Position numbers and translations under genes: made by a program. This document shows positions 11,643-23,689 of a DNA stretch of 64,000 nt, in pieces; positions within the stretch are counted from its first letter, which is position 1; every line of letters starts with the position of its first letter. The stretch comes from Cladorhizidae sp. MBARI D1340-BT2 (lineage: Eukaryota > Porifera > Demospongiae > Poecilosclerida > Cladorhizidae). Where the stretch lies: assembly GCA_028752905.1 (NCBI GenBank), contig JAQNBH010000006.1, forward strand, positions 23,360,311 to 23,424,310, in the 5' to 3' direction. The notes under the pieces were generated by a model that saw only the letters and a program-made list of their open reading frames with translations, was not told the DNA's origin and searched no databases.

Positions 11643-12095
11643 CTGTAAGTATTTGCTACATGATTATAAGCAAATCAGATGTGCCTGTAATTACCTGATT
11701 TTATGCATTTTAATTATTATATAGTGCATAAGATTTGGATTGGTAAAGGATCATCTAACCTGTTTATTAAAATTAACAAACCAAAAAAATTCAATTTAAT
11801 CTGTGTATATATGTAGCGTCTAAATTCCTCTATGCACTAACTTGTCCAATATCAGACATATTCATGCAGCCTAAAAGTTTAGGCTTCTCTTGCCTGCATT
11901 TTAAAATGCGTTAGCACTCTCATGTAGGTTTGGCAGGTCAGAGATCATTCAGCAACAAACAAAAACTCACCATATACTCGATCTCTATCCCTATACAGAC
12001 CTTAAAAGAAGTATGTCGCAGAAATCCTTCCAACAATATAGCACACAGAAGCGCAGTTCTCCAAACTAAAAAAAAGGTTGGAAAAATGACGCGTA

Positions 12096-12108
12096 AAATC
12101 ATCATCAG

Positions 12109-12178
<70 letters not shown>
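12096..12178. repeat. (ATC)n microsatellite
   Basis: About 80 bp of near-perfect atc repeat, inside an intron-like gap of the Ulp1-PHD gene. The poly-Ile and poly-Met frames across it are not genes. Confidence 0.95.
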
Positions 12179-12708
12179 TTATTGGCTGCATAGATTTCAT
12201 TAATTTTTATACCATTTTGTAGAGCGCTATCTGGGAAGGTGCCTTTTGATATCGCTTTAGAGAGCTACCCCCAAAAAAGGTTTTTGCATATATAGTTCGT
12301 CTAAGATGCCATCTTTGAACGGCGTGCGCAACCCAAATTGCTCGAACCTTTACCAAATCACTGTGATAGATGCAGTGGATTGAGGGTATGACTTTTGCAG
12401 TGAAGAATCAAAGAAGGATTGCTGAATGTAGTTACTGATGGGGGAAGAATTTTAGGATTGTTCCTTATGGCATTCCAAACCACTGGACCAATCTGTACCA
12501 AACTTGTCATGCATGCATACCAACTTGACCTGGGGTGTAACCTGGGCTAGGTCTGACCTGGACACTCCTCTTCATGTGGAAATTGCAGGCATATATAGCA
12601 TCAAAACAGTATTCCAATTCACGAAAGCTTTAAAATATAGTGGGAACAAGTAATATGTAAAAAAAACTTTACTAAATAAAACGACATATAGGGTTGGCTT
12701 TGATATTG

Positions 12709-13063
12709 TGCTGTCATAACATTCACTCCATTACTGCCTCCACACTACCATAAGGGACCTCATAAACTTCAGAAATAATATATTCTTGGATAACAATCCC
12801 TACATTACTGCCTCCAGAAGGGACAGCAAAATTGTGATAAATAACTGATGCTATATAGCAGCACATTTTCTTGCAAAACTTAGCTATAAATCTTCTCATA
12901 CCTCATGTTAGAGTAATCTGGATTTTATCATATTTGTGACGTCCCTTGTGGTTTGGAGGCAGTAATATAGTCCAAGAATATATTATTATTGCTGAAGTTT
13001 ATAATTATTTGTGAGGTCACTTGTGGTTGTGTGGAGGCAGTAATGGAGTGGTTGTTATGACAG
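12709..13063. repeat. Small foldback / MITE-like palindrome
   Basis: Two arms of roughly 120 bp are inverted copies of each other. The left arm (from 12709) reads ctgtcataacattcactcca, with ttactgcctccacac inside. The right arm (to 13063) reads tggagtggttgttatgacag, with gtgtggaggcagtaatg. The element ends are therefore ctgtcataac/gttatgacag. It lies in an intron-like gap of the Ulp1-PHD gene and has no coding capacity. Confidence 0.75.
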
Positions 13064-13172
13064 TCTAGCTATCATATATTTCCCCAGTTGGGCCTAACGT
13101 ATTTCCAATGGGCATCTTTTCTATCATTTGCACATTGTTGCTCAGTACACTTGGTCACAGTAACTTAGTTAC

Positions 13173-13793
13173 CTGCTCAAAACTTTAATGGATTGTAACT
13201 AAGGTGCAATCATCTTGATCATCTGCATCTTCTGGCACTTGTGACAAGTACTTAGCTAAAGGTATAAAAAGTAACATATTATTAGCTATAATATGGTTAC
13301 AACACTATTCAGTGTCAATGTGATATAATAAATTTCAACTTAAATTAACAAATAAGTAGAATCAATACGTAATGTTAATTTTGTTACACGATTTACGAGT
13401 TTCTTACTTAAGCTTTAAAGTTGCGAACAAGATATAATGCTCACTGCTCATAATATGGTATGAGTATTAAAAAAATCCATTATTTATCTTATTTCTTACA
13501 ACCAGTGAGATTGATGTGTATTTAAAGCCTCATCATCACTTGCACATCCATGTTGACATTTTAATTATAGATGCTGTGCACTAAACTATTCTTACCCAAC
13601 CAATAACCACAGTAGTCCAGTATTAATCCTGTGGTCAGTCGTACTAAGGTACGCTTTTGCCCTTAGTGAGCACCATTGACGTCGTGGGCCTCACATAGTA
13701 GCATCTGATGTTCATCACTAGAGAAAAGGACCAGCCGCTTAACTGTCTCATTTGGATTGTTCATTGTGGGTTGGGTATAAGACATTCTTTCAC
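13173..13793 (-). pseudogene. Integrase zinc-binding (HHCC) exons of the Ulp1-PHD element
   Basis: The first block, 13596-13793, follows an acceptor (ttgtag) and ends before gtaag. It reads RLVLFSSDEHQMLLCEAHDV then NGAH, a TAA stop, and GQKRTLVRL, giving the two His ligands (H-x5-H). The second block, 13173-13255, starts after tttag and ends at a gtaact donor. It reads STCHKCQKMQMIKMIAP, the paired Cys ligands (C-x2-C), followed by a TAG. The phase between the two blocks does not match, so a base has been lost or the true splice site differs. Confidence 0.65.
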
Positions 13794-13976
13794 CTACAAT
13801 ATATTAATATTTTTACAAATGAAGTTTTTAAATATTTAAATACAGAATAAATACATCTTGGAATTTCCCATAAAACCTCTCCAGGTAGATGATATCAGTG
13901 TCCCAATGACACTGTGGTCAGAGGGTCAGAGGTACAAAATACAGGTTAGGACTGAATTTCAGCCAGATCGGATTGT

Positions 13977-14011
13977 TACTACTACTACTACTACTCTACT
14001 ACTACTACTAA
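13977..14011. repeat. (ACT)n microsatellite
   Basis: Short run of act triplets with one interruption. The frame across it is not a gene. Confidence 0.9.
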
Positions 14012-14059
14012 TACTTAAAAAATCTTTATTAATGCAAATGTCTGGGAGATAAGTTGTTC

Positions 14060-16640
14060 TAGTTTTTCTTCACAAGTTGTTAGCACTGCTATGTCTCAGA
14101 GGAGTGATATCTCAGCCATGAGAAGGAAATTATCAAACGCTTGGGACCATGTCAGCAAATGTTCGACTAGTATGTAGCATACAATACTTTCCTCCTCTTA
14201 GGTGGGGGAGATATATAGATATATAGTAAGGGATTTTAACTTCCATCCAACTAACAAGTTCTATTAAACGGGAGGACAAGACCGCTTTATTTTACCTACA
14301 ATTTATTTTAATTTTTTTTACTGTTTCACTGATATACTAACTGGTTCAAGTGTCAGCTGAATATGAACCTCTTGAGTTATGATAGATTTTATGCTGACAG
14401 TTCATTATATACCAGTTGAAAATGGACGAGAAGAAGGGTAAATAACATTGTTTCTCACAGAAGTGAATAATTGTTTCTAAGTCAATTTTTTTACATTGGT
14501 AAATATTTTTATATTTTCTGGAAGATCTTTATTTTCTCTCTCTCATGATAATTCATCCCTTTTCTTACGAAATAAGAGTCCAGTCTTGTGGGCTCATTTC
14601 ACATGCTAGTATTCAAATTGGACTAGTAGGAGAAATATATATAGAAACATTACAGTATCTGTGATTGCTGTTAACTTGGTGGTTAGCCATTAGGGTATGA
14701 ACTAATTTTTATATTATTATTATTGTATTTTTAATGGCCTCATTGCTATTGAAAGTAATTAGTTGATTGATACACAAAGCACACAGAAGAGGCTATCTTT
14801 TTTGACCTAAATGAGTAAAAATCAATGAAGCATTAAAAAGTTCTGGTATTTTGTTTTTAGAGAGAAAAAACACAAAAATGGTCATAAGGAAAGAGGCATT
14901 ACAACACTTGCGATGTCAGAGTGAGATGCATGCTTTCAAAAGTTTTCTTGAATTAATTTTTTATTTTTCTCAATATCCCAATCTACCAATTTCATTTTTA
15001 TGCTGTCAGACTTGACTATATCTCATCAGAAAACGACTGGTTTAGGGGTGGGACTATTCAAAACACAAAGCAATGCAAGAGCTTAATTACAACCGACAAA
15101 AATTGAAATAGTTACACGGTTTTATGTAATGAGTCTCTTCTTCCGATGACAACCAGAATGCTGCAGTGATTAGAATCGCACTACAATCACACAGAGATGC
15201 CATCAAAGTTGAGAACTGGGGAACAACAACGTGGCATGCGCAGGAGCAGACTTTTATAGCCCCCTTCGTCAGATAGTGCATAAATTACGGAATAGCACTG
15301 AGTGATATTTTAGGCAAGTTTCAAGTCTTGGCCATATATGTTTATTGTATTAGGAATGATCCAACTTACTGCATTATTCTGGTTTCTTCTAATTCAACGC
15401 GCAGAGGTGGGCGATGAAATGGATGGATACAAAGTATCATAACTCAAGAATGATAGACAAAAAAGGTATAAACTTGAAATGCAGTTAGTATAGTAGTGAA
15501 GGTATACAATAACAGGAAAAGAATAATTAGAAAAATGGTATACTCCCCCCTTAGAAGCAGTGAGAGAGATAAGGCAATTCTGTTTTCATTCATAGAATTG
15601 AGGGCAGTTCACAATAATTATGTCATGATATTTGCATTACTCTGGGTTACATTGAACTCTGACACTGAAGTTTCACCCACAGCTTGAAATTCAAATTTCA
15701 CCTAAATTATAAAACTCTACCCATTAATTAATGAACCAATGAAGTTAGATACAGACATATACAAAGAAAGTTCATCACTGCCTCCACCAAACTTTCCACA
15801 TTCAATTCTTCCTTGGAGATACTTTTAGCGGAAAGCACACCACCATGTGTTAATTGAACAACTGGAACTGAATGGAACTTGAATCCATTCAAGCAATTTC
15901 ATGTTCAAACTACCACAAAATTGATGCAAGCATCGCTAGTGTGAGCAGCATATAGCGCACCAGCATTTACCATGACAACTACAATTTTCAGGTGTCCACC
16001 CTAGCAATCACTAAATGAGGCAAGGCATAGATATGCATACCAGTGTTCAGCAGATACAAATTTACTGTTAGCATCAAAGAGTTTGAAAAGCTCTTAAAAA
16101 ATGATCAGGCAACACAGCAAAGCAATCACGAGTATAACATACACTTAACAGCTACCCCCACTACTAGCAGCCCAGATATCAGCAACTGTAAGATGGGTGT
16201 GGCTGGCTATATGTTCGCACATATAGCATTCTAATCAGACCAGCCAAAATTATAGTCTAGCAGGTATTTTTTTGAATTCCACCTCTGAAATTTCTTGCTA
16301 CACAGTATAACTTCATTCTGACAAGACAAACAATCTTCCTTTACGTCTAACTAAAGCTAATTCACCAGTTGTCAGAGCTTCTATACCCTTACGCGGAGAG
16401 CACCACCCCTAGCAATCATTTGCATGTGGGTAAGTTTATGCCAGAATGAGCAATAGTGGTAAGGCAGCAAGGGTAGCAAACAACTGCTAGTTTGGTTAAG
16501 ATAATAATCCTTGCACACAAATATATTTGCATGCATGGCCATAAAACCAACAAAAACTGGATCAATCCTGTTTGACATCAACCTCAATACGAATTTTTGG
16601 TTTGTTTCCCACAAGCTAGATCACTACTAAGCAGGGTTTT
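14060..16640. other. Region without a recognisable gene
   Basis: AT-rich sequence with stops in all frames. A short piece at 14770-14850 (acacagaagaggctatctt) weakly resembles the foldback-element end. An ATG followed by a possible donor (atggacgagaagaagg/gtaaat, near 14423) could be a first exon, but nothing supports it. I see no transposon coding remnant. Confidence 0.5.
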
Positions 16641-16689
16641 GCCAATCACCCTAAATTGTTTTGGACATAATGGTGGGTTCAAAACAAAT

Positions 16690-17016
16690 TACGGTTGGAT
16701 GATTCCTTTCTGATGCTCACCTGTTTGCATCTAGCTTTAGTCATATCCTCCTGTTTAGTAATGTTATTTGGGATCTACTTGATGGGCACCAGATCGACAC
16801 CCAGAATAAGACAGGACATAGGCATAGTCTTGGCTGCCACTTGGACCCATCTCCCAGGAGCTGCACATAAGTCAATCAGAACACGAGAAGATTGAAGAAA
16901 GTGATACTTTCTGTTCAGTTCACCAGTTTAAAGGCAGATATTGCTCTGTAGCCTTGTCACTTTGGTCGAGTGATAAAACCTCTTCATTTCTTCCTTAGTT
17001 TTGTCTTCTTTCCCAT
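16690..17016 (-). pseudogene. FTSJ3/Spb1-type rRNA methyltransferase pseudogene, N-terminus
   Basis: The minus strand begins at an ATG (17014-17016) as MGKKTKLRKK, like the Spb1/FTSJ3 N-terminus. After stops and slips come [30 protein letters not shown] then [12 protein letters not shown], and [11 protein letters not shown]. These are the FtsJ-fold SAM-binding signature (DLCAAPGG expected; G to R here) and the GVDLVPIKP block. Coding runs through without visible introns, which suggests a retrocopy. At least one TAG (after VPIK) and two frameshifts. The family acts as a nucleolar 2'-O-methyltransferase in large-subunit rRNA maturation. It fades out by about 16690. Confidence 0.7.
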
Positions 17017-17370
17017 TCTAGGTTGACATGTGGGGAATCGCGCAATGTTTAAAAGAACTGCAATATTCATCTCTGCCTTCAATCCTGTACCAGAAACTTG
17101 CACCGTACACCGAATACCAATTCATCCAGAACATTATATGAGTTTGGGTTAGATGCTCTAGCCTTCATTAGGATGCTAAGACTCATGTGGGGTTGTTATT
17201 TGGGTTAGCTGGCTAGTTGTCCACCACGTGAGTTTCCTGACCGGATGTGGCAGCAATGTAGGAGGGAGTGGTTTTAGCGGGTACAAAGTCTTGCGAATTT
17301 AGCGAGTTTTTTTTGCTAAATTAACAACCTGCTAAGAAATTTTTGTACCAAATCTGTCCTCTCTCTCATG

Positions 17371-18246
17371 ACTGGAGCGATGTTTGCAGTAACATAGAGG
17401 AACTTCCCCTCTACTGGTTCATTGTATTAATTCTTAGTAAAAACTTTGACCTCTGCACCGCCAGTGACTTTGGCAGGAATTTTCAGATCTCTTTTAACAA
17501 CTTGTATTCAGTAATTCTGTATGGCACCCTTGTACCATGAAATAGGTGTACCTCGAGATTTCTCTCGGAAAATGTCCAACTACCAGATTCCACTACTGAT
17601 CCTAGGCCATGACACTTTATGAGCAGCTATTATTAGGATTGTGAAGTTGCCTAGCAGACAATATTTCATTAAGTACTGGGCTTCAGGTAGCCACTAACTA
17701 CAAAGAAGAAATTAATCTTTTGTTTATCATAGAATCCAAAGCACTGGTTCAATGAGCAATAAACTTTGAAGTTGATTGAGGAAGGCATTGCTCAATATGT
17801 TGTGAAAAAACGAGCAGAACTGCAAGTAGCTGCTACACACAAGGCACTGGTGTTTTAAGAGGGCAAGTGACACAGAAGGTCAAACACGAGTTATCGTCAT
17901 TAAATTGCAAGTTTGTTCTAGTTCCTGCTAACATGACATTGTATTCAGCCACTTCATCTAACGGTCAATAGGTCAGCCAAAAAAATCAGATACTACAATG
18001 ATGCAACAACTTGAGAGTGGGAAGCAGCTTGGAGATGTTGATGCTGTGAAGAAACAACTTGAGAGTGGTAAGCAACTTGAAGATGTTGAAGTTGATTTTC
18101 GCTCAACCACGTGGCTAGTGAAGATGTATAACTTCTTCACCACCTGTGTTAAAGGATGGAAGAAGGCAGGTGTACTTGGACTATTGGATGGCAGCACAGA
18201 AATTCCAACTGAAGACCCTTTTCAGACATTCAAATTATCTCAATGA
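17371..18246 (+). pseudogene. DDE_1 (pogo/jerky-type) transposase C-terminal remnant
   Basis: Plus strand. SKHWFNEQ then TLKLIEEGIAQYVVKKRAEL (near 17740-17825) matches the HW.NE...I..I..PY block. GQVTQKVKHELSSLNCKFVL then VPANMTLY (17862-17945) matches the block before the catalytic QPLD site, which is garbled here. The open tail 17998-18246 carries an internally duplicated LESGKQL..DV segment, VDFRSTTWLVKMYNFFTTC and VKGWKKAGVLGLLDGST, the usual end of these transposases. Stops and slips throughout. The weak part at 17371-17540 (MTGAMFAVT) is less certain. Confidence 0.65.
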
Positions 18247-18249
18247 ACT

Positions 18250-19430
18250 CTATCTTGACATAATAACATTAAAGTCACCTGAATAATCAACTTCAAATTG
18301 TATTCCCTAGAAGTTTCGACTACATACTCTAGCCTACAGCAGGAATAATTATTGGTATTATAATAACAACAACATACAATTCGTCAATGTTGGCATCCAT
18401 GTTGGTAAAAATAAAATAATAGAGCCCCACCCTCCTTTCACATGTACTGTAGGAGTGACTTCATCTCCGGTTATATATATGCTCATGAAATCCCATATCT
18501 ATGCCAGTCTTCCTAAAATAGCACCTGCCAATAATACTAGCACCGAGGGCTTCCTCGAGCCACTGCTGTCTAGCACTTACTAGAACTGCAGAAAATTGGG
18601 GCCTGCAGGAATTGAGGTCCACAACTTTGACTGCCTGTAACTGAAGTATTTATATTTGTGCATCAGTTTTGGTATTACAAGATAGCACACAGAGAGAGCT
18701 ATCGTTTGAGCTATATATAAACTTCATAGAATGAGGTATGCAGAATTTATGGAGCTCCAAAATCATAACAACAGGTTGTTGTTTTTACTTTTTAACTCAA
18801 CACAGGTGACAGACAATTGCCTCTGACACATGTGAGATCTTTACCTTTGTGATGAAATTTAACTGCCTAACAATTACATCATGAAATATAAATATTCTTT
18901 CAATCAGGTTTGTGTATTTAGTGCCAACATTTCAACTTAAATACTTCGGCCCTGATGGAGACAAACGTATTTCACTAGAAACATTAGCACTAAAAACAAA
19001 ACAGTTGATTGAAATAGAAATATTCATGTCACCTGATAATAATCATTTAGAAGATGTTCTTTCGCTTGTTACTTCAATATCTAAGCAATAGGTTGGACGA
19101 GAGGAAGGTAGCAGTAGAGGAGAGTACCAGGTAGGATAAGAACCTTTTGGAGATGGAGGAAAGTTAGTTGGGAATGTAGATCTTAAGTGTGCGGCAGAAA
19201 ACTTGTTAAAGAGAGATACCATATTTTATTACCAGATAATTTAGCTAGCAATATAATATACAAAATGATAAGAGCTACAGCTGGTATAATGTTCAAGTTA
19301 TCAACTTTGTTATTATATAGAGTATATAGTTATTGCAATTCTTTCACTGTTTAGCTATCAATATGTACTGACTTCATCTCACTCGCCTGGCAACTGATCT
19401 GAATCACTATCATCTACGGGTACACAGAAT
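18250..19430. other. Region without a recognisable gene, with a foldback fragment
   Basis: No coding match seen. At 18672-18780 a fragment (gcacacagagagagctatcg, then tttgagctatatataaactt) is the outer part of the foldback element at 1697-2372. The rest is unremarkable AT-rich sequence. Confidence 0.55.
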
Positions 19431-19435
19431 CATAA

Positions 19436-19530
19436 TCTATGTATACCTGCTTCACAGCTATGTATATCTGCTTCACAGCATCATCTTCTATGTATACGTG
19501 CTTCACAGCATTATCTTCTATGTATGTGCA
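19436..19530. repeat. Short degenerate tandem repeat (tatgtatacctgcttcacag)
   Basis: About four units of a 20-36 bp motif, tatgtata-c-tgcttcacagc with or without an atcatcttc insert. No coding role inferred. Confidence 0.75.
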
Positions 19531-19859
19531 TCACTGTATTTTCTTTGTCACTGCTCTCGCCATAAAGAAGGTGATGTTGTGGTCAAGCAGCTCCAAAGTC
19601 CCTTCTCAGTCAAACCGCTAATGTCATTTGTGTTGTTCTGTTGGGCCTTGGGATAGGCCCTCACTAAGTATATGCAAGCAATAAATGACGAGGACAACTG
19701 GAAGGAGATGGAAAAACATGATAATTGAACTTTGACCTCACAAATGACCCTTTCCATGAGGTAAATTTTCTTGCAAGTGAGGTTATGTATGGTGCATTTA
19801 GTCATCGGTAAAACTGTTAAAACAGATTTCAAGAATTTTTTTTTACAGATAAATGGACA

Positions 19860-21394
19860 ATAATTTAGTTCAGTTTCAGGGACATGACGATGACTTTTGT
19901 ACTTTTTATAAGCACCTTGCATTTCTTTTCCAACTGTTATCTCTTCTCTGTATGCTCTGTGTACTCACGTATTTTTCTGTCTGCTGAATACTAACTGAAT
20001 CCATTGCAGTATGTATAATTTCTCCAAACCATTAAACGAGTAATCACATGTATACTGTTTTGCTTGACCACACACATGTTCAATGGGATTTAGTTAGCAG
20101 TGGAATTTTGGCAGAAATATTGCTCTGTACTCCCTGCTTGTGAAAAGCTCTTCCACCTTCGATTTTTTGGTTTGAAAGTCATCCATTGTCTCAAGCTTCT
20201 TGATCATGTCTGCTTTCAACATGCCAGTAGTGTTAACATTGTTTTCTTGGAGCACTTTTAGCAGGCCGTTCTGTTTACCACTTCCAGTTACGGAAAATTC
20301 AACCTGCTCCATTATCATTGACCAAGTGCTCCGAACTTAAAAACAACTCTTGCTGCCATAGGAATATCTGGGTGTGTTTCCTTAGCTTCATCATGTTCGT
20401 GTGGGGTTAGACGAAAAAGCCATTGTGTTCATCAATGAAGTCACTGATCATCAACCACGAAGGGCACCTTTGGGATGAATAGCCAACTTTCCCTCCTCTC
20501 CCCATTACCATGACTGGCCTTCATTGGAATGAAAGCTTGATTCATCATGGTATAATAACACCAAGCATCGCAGTGCATCTGGATTGCCAATTGTTTCCTC
20601 GGTCACTCCATCTACACATAAAGGAGGTGGCAAGTGAGTTAACTCCAAGATTTCAATTTTCCGCAGATACATGCGACGATATTCTCTCCCATCATCATGC
20701 TCAAGACCGTCAAAGTATATGGCTTTCTTTAGAGATGTAGGTGAGAAATCAAGATCATACAGCTAATTTCTGGCTGTTTGTGGAGTGATGGAACGAGAAA
20801 AACCAGGTGGTAAGTGAGAATTTGGTAACATCTCTGAATTTACCCAGGTTGCAAATTTTGCATCAGTCATAACTGGCTCACTTTTCCTTTACATAACCAT
20901 GCCAATGCTTTCAATCTGCAGTGTTCATCATCCACAACATATGGCCGAATGTGCTTGCCTTGTACTGATCCAGTAAACTCTCCCTTGCACTGGTAGAAAT
21001 CTTTCATCCAGCCTCTGATTGTCTTTTCATTGAAACCAACCACTAAACCAGCTTCAGTAGCTGTAGCAACATAAGTTAGGCCAAAACGCTTTCGAAATAT
21101 ATCCATTATGGTAATGGCAATCATTCTAACAGTGTCCTTTGGCTGGCAATGCATCCACTCACTATATGCCTCTTGTGCATCTTCTGAGAAAGGAAATTCG
21201 TTCTCTGGCTCAAACTCATCTTCAGATGATGGCAGTATCCGAGGGAAAGCAAACAATTCATCAAGCTCACCAAGACTGCTTGAATGTAAGTGAACCTCCT
21301 CCCTCTGCTGTTTAGCAGCTCTTGCTACAGCTGCTTTGTCAGCATGGTGGTTCCTTGGACCATTGGGACTTTTTGGGGGTCCATTCTCACTCAT
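19860..21394 (-). pseudogene. IS630/Tc1-like DDE transposase, internally deleted
   Basis: Start chosen at 21394 (MSENGPPKSPNG). The N-terminal part is open to 20867 and holds a helix-turn-helix-like segment (ATATEAGLVVGFNEKTIRGW). After a slip, MTDAKFATWVNSEMLPN leads to LLYHDESSFHSNEGQSW, the first catalytic Asp, with a stop at the next codon. The family's middle block holding the second Asp is missing between VVFKFGALGQ (about 20333) and MIMEQVEFSV (20318). The last part has LLKVLQENNVNTTGM, FLPKFHC, a stop, and LNPIEHVCGQAK with the catalytic Glu. The tail KKYKSHRHV lies near 19870. I know related proteins from cnidarians, sponges and basidiomycetes. Confidence 0.7.
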
Positions 21395-21639
21395 AGTTAC
21401 CCCCCAAAACTTGCTATACTTCAGAGAAAGAAGCCCAACTGATTCAGTCGCAGGAGTTGTCATGGAAACATGCCACGCCCACTGTTGTATTGTACTAAAA
21501 TCCCATAGAGTTTCTAAATACACCAGGTGCAGCTAAAAGTGGTATCATGAGCTGAGCATTATGGTGCAAGAAATTTTGGGCAAAAAGTAAGTGTTGGTAA
21601 GTTACAGTACAAGGTTCGCGTGGACATTAATGACTTCCT

Positions 21640-23490
21640 GCACTATACACATATTTTAATATTGAAGTTGAGTTTTTTATTTGAACTCCAGCTACGCAGG
21701 GAGTCTAAGTCATGTTGAAATTGGTAGCAGTCGTTCACATTCCATACCAGTTTGATGCATTGGGTGGGATGAGCAATGATGAAGATGTTGTAGAACTTAG
21801 TACAAACTTTAATGTAGTAATTAATAATAGAGATTTAAAGATACTTCCTTGGGGCAGTCCGAGAGAGACACAGTAGGTACCAGAAGACAGATATGACCTA
21901 AACCAGTTCCATATGTCTCTAGTAATTACAATGCAGGACTACTTGAATAGAAGTTCACCATGGGGGACACTATCAAAAGCCTCGGTAGATGGTTCAACTT
22001 TTGAGTTGTGATAGTCATTACAATAAATAGTTGGTTCTCATGAATAGCAACAGCAGTTGAAGGGTGAAACTATTTTTCTGCAATCTGGTTTAGATTGAAC
22101 AAGTAACAAAGCTGATTATCTTGTCATAGACCAGTTTCTCTATAATTTTAGAGACGAGCTATTGGTCTGTAGTTGGCGCCCAAGGGCTTATTACCTGATT
22201 TATAAATTGGAATAATGTTGTGTATGTACCAATCAGATGCAATGTACTGGTCCATGATGCTCAGGGAGAACAGAATTTGTAGACAGCCAAAGCAGTGTAG
22301 TCTTGGATGCATTCCATCAATTTCTTTACCTTGGTTTTGGTCAAGTTTTACTAAGGATATCCATACAGTTCCTCTGCAGAGATGGTAAAGGTGGCCTGGA
22401 TTTCTGAGTAACTAGGCATAAGTACTGCTGTGGAAGGATGAGTGGGCTCCTAGTGAAAACTTAATTGAAGCAGCTGTTTTGCAGACTGTCCCTTTCATAG
22501 TGAGTACAGGTAGTTCCAGAGCTATGATCGGAATGTGTATACTATGTTTATTCTGGCTAGGCTGTTAATGCAGTTGTCTTTCATGATATTCTTTATGATT
22601 CGAACATTTGGATCTGAAGTTGTTGGATTAAGGAGAGTAATTGCTCATATATAGTTGTAGGTGGAAGGAGTCCTTCTGTAATATTATCATATGTATATTC
22701 TGGCTGGGTTGTTAATGCAGTTGTCTTTCACAATATTCATATGATCTTTTTACTTTGGACATTTGGAACTGAAGTTGGTGGATCATGGAGAGTAGTTGCT
22801 CATAGTTGGAGGTGGAAGGAGCCATCCTGTACTCTGTTCTGCTTGAGTGAATGCAGTTGAGAGAATACTTTATTATTGGAGAAAAATATTTCGGTCGCTG
22901 GTGACGATTTTTTAATACTGACACAGTATATTGGTGATTACTGGTTTTAGTGCTAAGCATACATATTCTGTATCATTTAGAGAAAGTAAGTGGGTGAAAA
23001 CAAAAAATCTAATAGAAGTCACATTCAGGCCATCCATGTCAGCTTTAGAGAGAGAGATAAAAAAATCTTGCATGAAGAGGTTGTGTGGGAATGGCAGTAG
23101 TTATAAATAAGGTAACTTGAATTGGTCCAACTTGACCAGAAAGTGGAATAAAGGATGAGCTCAGGATGGTTTGGCAATGACAAAATCAAGGATGTTGCCA
23201 GTTTGAGTAGGGCTAGTTATAAACAGACGCAGTGTACAGTTATAGACTGAGGTCACAGAACATCGAAGAATTCATGGACGGATTGGTAAGTGAGGCTCAG
23301 TTGATATCAGTGAAGTTAAAGTGATACATTATTATTACTTTGCCCGTAGCGCAAGTTTCTTTCAGATAAGAGAACAGGCCAAGGTGATATGAATTAGGAG
23401 GTACATAGCTACTGTATTCAGTAAGATGATTAGATTTAGGTCAAAATAGTTGTAATGAATTGGTGCAAGAAGGTAATATGATGATCCTAG
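21640..23490 (-). pseudogene. Non-LTR retrotransposon (LINE, Jockey/CR1-type) relic
   Basis: The minus strand reads endonuclease then reverse transcriptase. Endonuclease traces: HYNYFDLNLIILL, a VPPNSYHLGLFSYLKE block, FNFTDIN, and ITSPTQTGNILDFVIAKPS (about 23150). Reverse transcriptase traces: WYIHNIIPIYKSGNKPLGAN then YRPIARL (about 22190), AEAFDSVPHGELL (about 21985), WNWFRSYLSSGTYCVS and LGLPQGSIF (about 21860), and HDLDSLRSWSSNKKLNFNIK (about 21690). The FADD box is not visible. Stops in every block. Confidence 0.75.
22551..22830. repeat. ~150-bp direct duplication inside the LINE relic
   Basis: The segment from gttaatgcagttgtctttca through ggtggaaggag occurs twice, at about 22560-22670 and 22710-22820, with roughly 10-15 percent differences. 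On the minus strand each copy codes a Ser/Gln-rich segment (STSNYEQLLSMIHQLQFQMS) that should be the linker between endonuclease and RT. Confidence 0.7.
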
Positions 23491-23689
23491 ATCCCAATAA
23501 GACACGCACACATTTCTCTTATAATAATCAAGAGCATGTAACACTACTGAGGCTGGCGGGGCAAGTGGTGCACACTTATCTGCTAATTAAGCAGGATGTG
23601 AGAGCATGCTGGGTAATGCCGTACAGAAGTTATCTTACCGAGTTGAACTACTCGAAGATGGATAGTTTATGTAACATCTACATTCACAG

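Larger units (their letters stand above)
7779..13793 (-). pseudogene. Split integrase-Ulp1-PHD transposon gene (degenerate)
   Basis: At least seven exon-like blocks on the minus strand read in order as one protein: H2C2 zinc module (13596-13793 and 13173-13255), DDE integrase core (11419-11642 and 11003-11154), post-core segment (about 9960-10222), GPY/F-like module plus linker and the first half of a Ulp1/C48 protease (8745-9489), and the second half of the protease plus a C-terminal PHD finger (7779-8248). Several blocks are bounded by good splice sites. Each part has stops or frame slips, so it is inactive. The integrase is LTR-retrotransposon-like, but I see no gag, RT or LTR nearby. That resembles Ginger-type DNA transposons, some of which I recall carrying Ulp1 and PHD domains. 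Terminal inverted repeats were not found. Confidence 0.7.

Noticed and set aside
11930..12193. Open frames with poly-Ile and poly-Met on opposite strands
   Set aside because: Produced by the (ATC)n microsatellite in an intron-like gap.
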